From Pleurodeles waltl (Eukaryota; Chordata; Amphibia; Caudata; Salamandridae): a stretch of DNA of 64,000 nucleotides. This document shows, one piece after another, positions 56,690 through 64,000 of this stretch (its first letter is position 1; each line of letters opens with the position of its first letter). The stretch spans positions 421,865,776 through 421,929,775 of the forward strand of contig NC_090442.1 of assembly GCF_031143425.1 (NCBI RefSeq). The letters run 5' to 3'. The position numbers and the translations under genes are program-made. The notes under the pieces were generated by a model, which searched no databases, was not told the origin of the DNA, and worked only from the letters and a program-made list of their open reading frames with translations.

Positions 56690-57581
56690 GGAGAGGATCT
56701 TAAAGAAACTGAAGTCAGAGGGGGCTCCGGTCCCAACAGCTTTCCAAATGCAAAAGATATCCAAAAGATATTCTCTTCTGGGCTAGTTATCAAACACCTC
56801 TTGTCAATAGAATTCACTGTTCCAACACCGTCCTGCCCTCATGAACAGGGAGCATTCTTATCCTGATATTTAAGAATGACAGTCAATCATCCCCTCTGAA
56901 TTATAGGCTAATAGCCCTAATAGATGTTGACGTCAAACTATATGTCTCTTGCATACTCCAAGAACTCCAAGCATCTGCTAATGAATAACATCTAATTCCA
57001 AAAGTGCAAACAGGATTAAGGTCGAGTATGAGAACAATAACAAACCTGTCGACACTCACTAGCTTGGCAGAAAAGGCAATACAACAAAGGAGCCATCTAT
57101 TCACATGCTTTGTTGACCTTAAATCCACTTTTGAGGGAGTTCCCCATGCCTGACTTAGGGCAAAACTGGCAGAATGGGGCCTTCCTGAAAATCTGTTAAA
57201 CTCAATCATTGCCCTGTACAGCGATATTTGGGTACAGGGCAAAGTTGGAAATGGCAGTAGGTTCATTTCCAAGATCCAAACTAAAAATGGTCTGAAGCAG
57301 GGGTGCGTCCTAACCCCCTCCTTATTCAACCTTTACTTGGCCACTTTGATGGTTGCCTGGCTCAAGTTGAGGGTTTTCCACCGAGACTGGCTTCAGGTAA
57401 AATCAGACGCCTGCAATATGCCAACAATATACTCATTTTAAGTCATACACCTGTCGAGCTACAAAGGTCAATAAAGGAATTGGTTAGATATATTGAGCAA
57501 CATGGTCTTGAGCTGAATTTAAATAAAGCAAAGGTGGCCATCTGGTTGACTCAAAGAGAAAGTTTCCCAACTGGTTTGTAA
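56690..57581 (+). pseudogene. Reverse transcriptase of the second LINE
   Basis: RT blocks across frames: a GAPGPN-like start near 56730, a region with LAEKAIQQRSHLFTCFVDLK, NGLKQGCVLTPSLFNLYLA (about 57290-57345), then QYANNILILSHTPVELQRS, where the catalytic Tyr-Ala-Asp-Asp is reduced to YANN. Many stops. The tandem copy at 58938 has YADN. Confidence 0.75.
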
Positions 57582-58926
57582 GAGTAATCATAAAGAAGTT
57601 GTTACAAGTACCTTAGAATTCTATTTGCATGTCTGCTGACTTAAACAACATTTAACCATGATACAGGCCAAAGCACCCTCTTTAACTTTCACATTTATTC
57701 AGTTACAAAATAAACTAGCTGCCCATCATACCAGCACCTGCTCACAGTTAAGGCCACTCAGCTCCTACCGACCATGGCATATGGCCTGGAAATTATTCAT
57801 GGAAATGAAGCAGCCATGCTAAACTTGATACAAACAAATATTTACAAATCCATCTTCTGTTTGCCTAAGTATGGCTGGAGTTTGGCCTCATAAATCAAGA
57901 GCAGCAAAGAATGAATGCTTTTGTGAAGTTATGCTAGACCCTTTGTGCCTCTGAAAGAGGCTCCTCGAATAACTTGTGCTGGTAGGAAATAGTGTCTCAA
58001 ATGAGTAAAAATCTAAATAAATTTTGGGGGGCATACTTGTCGTCGTCAGTAGCCGCTCTAGGTAAAAAGGAAACTTGGGCTATCCCCGTGGAAAGAGCAT
58101 CTTTCTTTCGGCTAAGCAACGCAGCAGCTAAAGCTTTGTCACAACTGCAAGACAAGAACAAATTTGCTACGAAATGCCATTCTTGGACAGTTATCACTTC
58201 ATACCAGCATTTAAAGCCCAGAGCATACCTGACAACCCATTTTTCACTTGCATTAAATCATCAGTGTACATTGTTTTTACTTTGGGCAATTTGAAACAAA
58301 AGACCTCATTCCGGCTTTGAAGAGCTGGACCTTTTATAATGCAATGATTTTAATTAATCACCGTAAATAAAACTGAATCCTATTGGCATCTAAACCAAGG
58401 TAAAATTGATCCTGTGAATAACATCACTATTTTTAATAAACAGCTTCAGAAGTACAAATTAATATTTACTACAATTTCCAATAGAAGATTAACAATAGTA
58501 CAAACACTCAGGGACTCATTCACAAAAGGGCCCAGCAGTCGCAAAGGAGGCCCCGCAGTTGCGGCAGGGGTCCTCCACTTGGAGTTGAACCTCTGCGATG
58601 GAAAACCGCTGCACGAAGGTCCCTCCACGAGTGAGGGACCCATATCCTGACGCAGTGCCTCTGCCGTGACTGCAGGCCCTTTTGTCAATTAGACCCTCAG
58701 TGCTTAGATTGTAAACTAATAAGTGCCGGTGTCCAAAGTTTTTCGCACATGCTGACCAATGTCAGGAGTGTTGAATGCCAGGTCTGTGTAATTTTGGTTC
58801 TACCTCATGCCTTTTTCATCTACCACCCTATACTCCCTGCTCTGTTATTTCACTTTTGCAGGCTCTTTTTCTTCCCTGCTTTTCTCCTTGTCACTGTTTT
58901 TCACTTCTTCCTCCATTCTTCCTTTT
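57389..58926 (+). repeat. Tandem duplication, unit 1 (1538 bp)
   Basis: Starts GGCTTCAGGTAAAATCAGACG inside the RT and runs to the identical start of unit 2. Contains the RT end, LINE 3' sequence, a 100-codon remnant frame (57992-58294) and a MITE. Confidence 0.95.
58511..58696. mobile_element. MITE with inverted ends and inner hairpins (unit 1)
   Basis: 186 bp between TCA trinucleotides (58508-58510, 58697-58699 reads TCA). Left GGGACTCATTCACAAAAGGGCC pairs loosely with right GGCCCTTTTGTCAATTAGACCC. Inner hairpin GGTCCCTC/GAGGGACC. Confidence 0.75.
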
Positions 58927-60464
58927 GGCTTCAGGTAAAATCAGACGCCACCAATATGCAGACAATATAGTCATTTTATGTCATACACCTGTCCAGCTAC
59001 AAAGGTCAATAAATGCATTGGTTGGATATATTGAGCAACATGGTCTTGAGCTGAATTTAAATAAAGCAAACGTGGCCATCTGGTTGACTCAAAGAGAAAG
59101 TCTCCCAACTGGTTTGTATGAGTAATCGTAAAGAAGTTGTTACAAGTACCTTGGGATTCTATTTGCATGTCTGCTGACTTAAACAACATTTAACCATGAT
59201 ACAGGCCAAAGCACCCTCTTTAACTTTCACATTTATTCAGTTACAAAAGAAACTAGCTGCCCATCATACCAGCACCTGCTCACAGTTAAGGCCACTCAGC
59301 TCCTACCGACCATGGCATTTGGCCTGGAAATTATTCATGGAAATGAGGCAGCCATGCTAAACTTGATACAAACAAATATTTACAAATCCATCTTCTGTTT
59401 GCGTAAGTATGGCTGGAATTTGGCCTCATAAATCAAGATCAGCAAAGAATTAATGCTTTTGTGAAGTTATGCTAGACCCTTTGTGCCTCTGAAAGAGGCT
59501 CCTTGAATAACTTGTGCTGGTAGGAAATAGTGTCTCAAATGAGTAAAAATCTAAATACATTTTGGGGGGCATACTTGTCGTCGTCAGTAGCCGCTCTAGG
59601 TAAAAAGGAAACTTGGGCTATCCCCGTGGAAAGAGCATCTTTCTTTCGGCTAAGCAACGCGGCAGCTAAAGCCTTGTCACAACTGCAAGACAAGAACAAA
59701 TTTGCTATGAAATGCCATTCTTGGACAGTTATCACTTCATACCAGCATTTAAAGCCCAGAGCATACCTGACAACCCATTTTTCACTTGCATTAAATCGTC
59801 AGTGTACATTGTTTTTACTTTGGGCACTTTGAAACAAAAGACCTCATTCCGGCTTTGAAGAGCTGGACCTTTTATAATGCAATGATTTTAATTAATCACC
59901 GTAAATAAAACTGAATCCTATTGGCATCTAAACCAAAGTATAATTGATCCTGTGAATAACATCAATATTTTTAATAAACAGCTTCAGAAGTACAAATTAA
60001 TATTTACTACAATTTCCAATAGAAGATTAACAATAGTACAAACACTCAGGGCCTCATTCACAAAAGGGCCCAGCAGTCGCAAAGGAGGCCCCGCAGTCGT
60101 GGCAGGGGTCCTCCAGTTGGGGTGGAACCTCTGCGATGGAAAACTGCTGCACGAAGGTCCCTCCACGAGTGAGGGACCCACATCGTAACGCAGTGCCTCT
60201 GCCGCGACTGCAGGCCCTTTTGTCAATTAGACCCTCAGTGCTTAGATTGTAACTAATAAGTGCCGGTGTCCAAAGTTTTTCGCACATGCTGACCAATGTC
60301 AGGAGTGCTGAATGCCAGGTCAGTGTAATTTTGATTCTACCTCATGCCTTTTTCATCCACCACCCTACACTCCCTGCTCTGTTATTTCACTTTTGCAGGC
60401 TCTTTTTCTTCCCTGCTTTTCTCCTTGTCACTGTTTTTCACTTCTTCCTCCATTCTTCCTTTTG
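58927..60464 (+). repeat. Tandem duplication, unit 2 (1538 bp)
   Basis: Same length and order as unit 1, ending CCATTCTTCCTTTTGG at 60464 exactly as unit 1 ends at 58926. A few per cent divergence, spread evenly. Confidence 0.95.
60049..60234. mobile_element. MITE with inverted ends (unit 2 copy)
   Basis: Duplicate of the MITE at 58511 by the tandem duplication. TCA at 60046-60048 and 60235-60237. Confidence 0.75.
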
Positions 60465-60465
60465 G

Positions 60466-60725
60466 GGCGGTGTTATCATTATTTTATGCAGCTCAGCACA
60501 GCGAGCCACCTTGCTGCACTGCACTGCAAGAAAGGGAAAGGACAGGAATGTGCCATATTTAACATGATGCAGTACATTCCTGTCCTTTCCTTGCACTGGC
60601 GCACAATGGGCTGGCTGCCTTGCGCTAATGCAGGCACCCTTGCACCATGGTGCAAGGGTGCCTGTGTTGCAGGTAGGATTGTTTTTGTGCAGGAAGGTAC
60701 CCTTTCCTGCAGAAAAACAATCCTC
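60466..60725. repeat. Serial-hairpin element fragment
   Basis: Hairpins GAAAGGACAGGAATGT/ACATTCCTGTCCTTTC, AGGCACCCTTGCACCA/TGGTGCAAGGGTGCCT and GGATTGTTTTTGTGCAGGAA/TTCCTGCAGAAAAACAATCC follow one another with little spacer. Related to 41495-41774 by the GATTGTTT...CTGCAC hairpin. Terminal repeats not visible. Confidence 0.75.
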
Positions 60726-60730
60726 AGAGG

Positions 60731-60910
60731 TGTTATCTGTTCAAAGATAGCAGGTACGCGAAATGTAGGTTATTGTCTTCTTTATTAAGTACACAAGTAC
60801 AACCCCTGCCAGAGCACAGAGGAGGCATCCAAGCCATCCGAGATCTGCCAGGACACTTGTCACATAAACACTCTAAATAAGAACCCTGTTAAAGTTGCTA
60901 GGATACAACA
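60731..60910 (-). repeat. 3' LTR of the second Gypsy element
   Basis: 180 bp, TGTTATCTGTTC...GGATACAACA on +, TG...CA with inverted TGTT/AACA ends. On the minus strand the purine-rich stretch AAAGGGTGAGATG directly precedes it, as a polypurine tract should. The second LTR needed to confirm it is outside the window. Confidence 0.7.
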
Positions 60911-61089
60911 CATCTCACCCTTTACTTCATCACAAACACAAAGAAGCAACTACTTAGATTGATAAATAAAAACAAACTCACACAAATAAGGATTACATAG
61001 TATACTACACAGCACACGATAAAACTAAGACACGCAATATGCTTATGGTCGTTAATAGATCTTAATTAATTGCACACGTAATCTTTCAT

Positions 61090-63999
61090 CTATAATGGTT
61101 TAGATGACATGCCACCACTATTCCTCACCGTGTGATCCATGTCAAAGGAACTCTCCCTGGCTTTTTCCCCATTCCTTATTCCGCATTCGATCTCATTACA
61201 TGGCGTAAATTTTTGCATGTTCCATTTCCTACCATCACTTAACCACACACTACTACCCTTTACATCATTGACTAGCTTCGGTTTAGACCACTTAGATAAA
61301 CTCCTTCTTTGACTGTATGGAACAAATGATCTTACCCAGTCTCCTTTTTTGTACTTATGACAAGCTGTCCACATAAGGTCATTGTGTTGTTTAACACATT
61401 TGTTCTGATACTTCTCAACTTTTTCTTCTATATTCTTCCTGTGTATAACCTTGACTCTTGCTCTGTTCATCCATGCAGGTGTTAATTTTGTGCCAGCCAC
61501 TCTTCCTTTTAGCAAACAAAAAGGAGTCTCACTGTAACCGAGTGGGGCGTATTACGATAACTCCACATCATTTCCTTAACAGCTTCTCTACAATCCATGC
61601 CTTGCTCGTCTCCCAACTGCACACATTATTTCAGCACTCTATTAAATCTCTCAACAAGACCATTCTCTCTAGGATTGTACACAGCAGTGGTGTAATGTTC
61701 CACCCCACAACTCTTCAAGTAATCCTTAAATTGTTCTGCCTCAAATTGAGGACCATTATCAGTAACAACACACTCTGGTTAACCTTCTCTGCGAAAACGC
61801 CTCTTCGCAAAAATCAATCACATTGTCAGTTTTCACTTCCCTCATAAAGGCTACTTCTGGCCATTTAGAGAAATAATCTACTAAAACTATTGCACACTTT
61901 CCAATAAATCCCTTTGAAACAAATGGACCACAAATATCTATAGCCACTATTTGCCAGGGTTTTTCCAGCAAATTGGTACACAGTATGGATGAATCACCTT
62001 GTACATGTGATTTGTCACTACACATGCACGCAACACAACTACGCACACGCCTCTCTATGTCTTTGTCCATTCCTGGCCACCAATAATCTACACGTGCCCT
62101 TCTTTTCATCCCTGACATTCCACCATGACCGTCATGTAACAAGTTCAATAATCTTTTCCTTAAATTCATGGGTACTACTAATCTCTCACTCCTTCTCAAA
62201 ACTCCATCAATTACTGATAATTCTGGCCAAATTTTGTTATACTCTCCAAATTTGCTATCAGACTTATGTACTATAGATACATTTGAAATATACTCACACA
62301 ACTTGCTCAGAATATCATCTTCCTTAAGAGCCTGTATCCATTCCTCCATGCTAATGCTGCCGCCACTCGACTCATCAACACTGGCTACCAACCAATCCTC
62401 ACCATCCTGTGTATCATCGTTGTCCGTTTTGTCTTACACAGGCATGCGTGACAAACAATCGGCATATCTATTAACCACCCCTGGAACGTACACTAAATTA
62501 AAGTCATACTCTTGTAATCAATACAGCAATTCTAGGGGTTGCTTTGCCAGCACCCTTGGTAGAAAATATGTCAACTAATGGTTTATAGTCAGTTCTTACT
62601 TCAAATTGATTGCCCCATACATATACTTTGAAATAATCAATTCCCCACCAACACGCCAGTGCCTCTTTTTCAATCACAGAGTAGGTAGCTTCTGCTTCTT
62701 TGAACGTACGTGACGTAAAAGTCACCACTCTTTCCTGTCCCATTCTTCTTTGCATCAATACTGCACCAAGACCATGGGCACTAGCGTCTACAGCTATAAT
62801 TGTCCGATCGTTGGGATCAAACGGTTTCAGTGCAACAGCATTTATAATTCCTTTTTTTTTATAAAGTAAAAAACTTCCTGACACTCCCTTGACCAGTGAA
62901 ATTGCACTTTAGATTTCATAAGAAGTCTCAAAACATGTACCTTCTCAGCAAATTAGGGTACAAACTTTGAATAATATTCTTCCAGACCCAGAAAAGACCG
63001 TACTTCATCCTTATCCGGGGGGCTGGTGCATTTTCAATGGCTTCTAATAAATTCTTTTTGGCCTCACTCCCTCTCCAGATAAGGTGTGCCCAAGATAGTC
63101 TATTTGTTTCACTCCAAATTTGCATTATTCCACGTTTATTGCGAGTCCAGAATTCTGCAGTCTTTGTAGGACATCTACCAAAACGTCATTGTGATCTTCA
63201 AAATTCGTGCCCCAGACTAAAATGTCATCCTGGAATACTACTGCTTTCTGAACACCTGTCAAAATGTTGTTCATCACTCTCTGAAACACCAAAGAAGCCG
63301 AAGCTAATCCAAACGGCATGCGCACACCGTGGAACATACCCTCAGGAGTAATGAATGATGTCAACTGTTTGCAAGACGGATGCAATCAAATCTGATGGTA
63401 TGCATTAGACAAATCAATTGACGAAAAATATTTCGCATTTTTAACAGAGGATAACAATTCATTGATGCGATGTAGGGGGTGACGATCCACCCAAATACAT
63501 TTGTTGAGGTCTCTTAAATCGATGCACATGCGTATTTTTCCATTAGGTTTGCGTGCTAAAACGATGGGACTTAAGCCATTCTGATGATTCAATTGGCTCG
63601 ATGACTTTAGCATCACACAATCTCTTTAGGTCATCTTTCAACTGCAATCTCAACGCAAATGGTACATTCCTTGCTTTATGTACTTTAGGAATGCACCCAG
63701 ATTTCACAATAATTCGATGCTCAAACTTTTTTAGGCATCCCAATGTATCAGAAAATAAGTTAGGAAATGCTGCTCGCCGTTTGTTCCGCTCCACATCGTC
63801 TACTAGTAATACCTGATCAGGATGGTTGGGGTTTAATACCATTTAAAGTATTTTTCGTTCTTTCCACCCCAATAAATTCTTTCCTTGTTCCACTACAAAC
63901 ACAGAAGCATCAGTACACCCCCCTTGAAAGTGATTTTACACTCTACATATCCCACAGGTTCAATGTCTGAGGGCAGAATTTCACCACAATCCACATCCA
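61090..63999 (-). pseudogene. pol: Pol of the second Gypsy element (protease end, RT, RNase H, integrase)
   Basis: Order on minus: protease-end remnant near 63990-63850; RT N-terminus (IRMCIDLRDLNKCIWVDRHP, SSIDLSNAYHQI); RT core (GVRMPFGLASA and the catalytic FQDDILVWG near 63235-63205); RNase H (VDASAHGLGAVLMQ, FEVRTDYKPLVDIF); integrase with HHCC finger (HDGHGGMSG...CVACMC), first catalytic Asp in IVAIDICGPF, second in TDNGPQF, Glu in NGLVERFNR near 61640; then a basic C-terminus to 61090. Several frameshifts and stops split it into at least six pieces, so it is dead. Confidence 0.88.
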
Positions 64000-64000
64000 T

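Larger units (their letters stand above)
48480..60464 (+). mobile_element. Second LINE (clade uncertain), decayed and interrupted
   Basis: Pieces of one non-LTR retrotransposon in order: ORF1-like (48889-50289, 53292-53970), endonuclease-like (54290-54790), RT (56690-57581), 3' region. It is interrupted by a solo LTR (50295-53286) and an LTR-like repeat (55016-56658), and its 3' part is tandemly duplicated. The 5' end is not defined. RT motifs do not look like L1; an I/CR1-type element is possible. Confidence 0.65.
60731..64000 (-). mobile_element. Second Ty3/Gypsy element, decayed, cut by window end
   Basis: Minus-strand LTR retrotransposon. The 3' LTR is at 60731-60910. Pol runs from 63999 down to 61090 in several frames. 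The gag and 5' LTR would lie beyond 64000. No chromodomain seen; the type differs from the element at 53-5966. Confidence 0.85.

Overview
This 64 kb window looks like intergenic DNA from a very large, repeat-rich vertebrate genome. No host protein-coding gene could be supported. The content (PIF/Harbinger, L1-type and other LINEs, tRNA-derived SINEs, sushi-like chromovirus, several hAT-like elements, LTRs of 2.6-3.0 kb, Penelope-type and satellite hammerhead ribozymes) fits a salamander or newt. That assignment is inference from repeat style; no search was run.

Layout. Positions 53-5966 hold a nearly complete Ty3/Gypsy chromovirus (5-bp TSD GCCAA, LTRs differing at about six aligned bases) with gag, a -1 frameshift signal, pol with chromodomain and a self-priming signature. 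Pol is broken by one small deletion. Positions 11207-23931 are a 12.7 kb PIF/Harbinger element inserted into a tRNA-type SINE (TSD TTA). It carries a degenerate transposase on +, a Myb/trihelix-like gene on -, and a coiled-coil ORF on -. Four younger elements sit inside it: a 2.86 kb solo LTR containing a SCAN-like gag block, a tandem 314-bp array with five hammerhead motifs bounded by a 14-bp direct repeat (retrozyme-like), a Penelope-like terminal repeat with a hammerhead, and a 629-bp MITE built from about 13 consecutive hairpins.

Positions 24702-27455 are a hAT-like element holding an alternating array of two small elements. Positions 27853-29695 hold two copies of another serial-hairpin element. 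Positions 30820-35772 are a 5'-truncated L1-like LINE (17-bp TSD) disrupted by a hAT-like element with internal tandem repeats. Positions 36.9-39.9 kb are AT-rich repeats followed by a second Penelope-like piece with the best-formed hammerhead of the window. Positions 43.0-47.1 kb hold an LTR-like repeat interrupted by a second solo LTR (TSD CCTTA) of the same family as the one in the Harbinger element, in opposite orientation. Positions 48.5-60.5 kb are a decayed second LINE, interrupted by a 2.99 kb solo LTR (TSD GCTAC) and another LTR-like repeat, and ending in an exact head-to-tail 1538-bp duplication. Positions 60731-64000 are a decayed minus-strand Gypsy element cut by the window edge.

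The two most striking signals are (1) hammerhead ribozymes in two contexts, one a tandem retrozyme-like array, and (2) a recurring architecture of short elements made almost entirely of hairpins strung end to end, in at least five sequence-unrelated families. Coordinates of insertions with TSDs are meant to the base; others are approximate. All homology calls are by eye.
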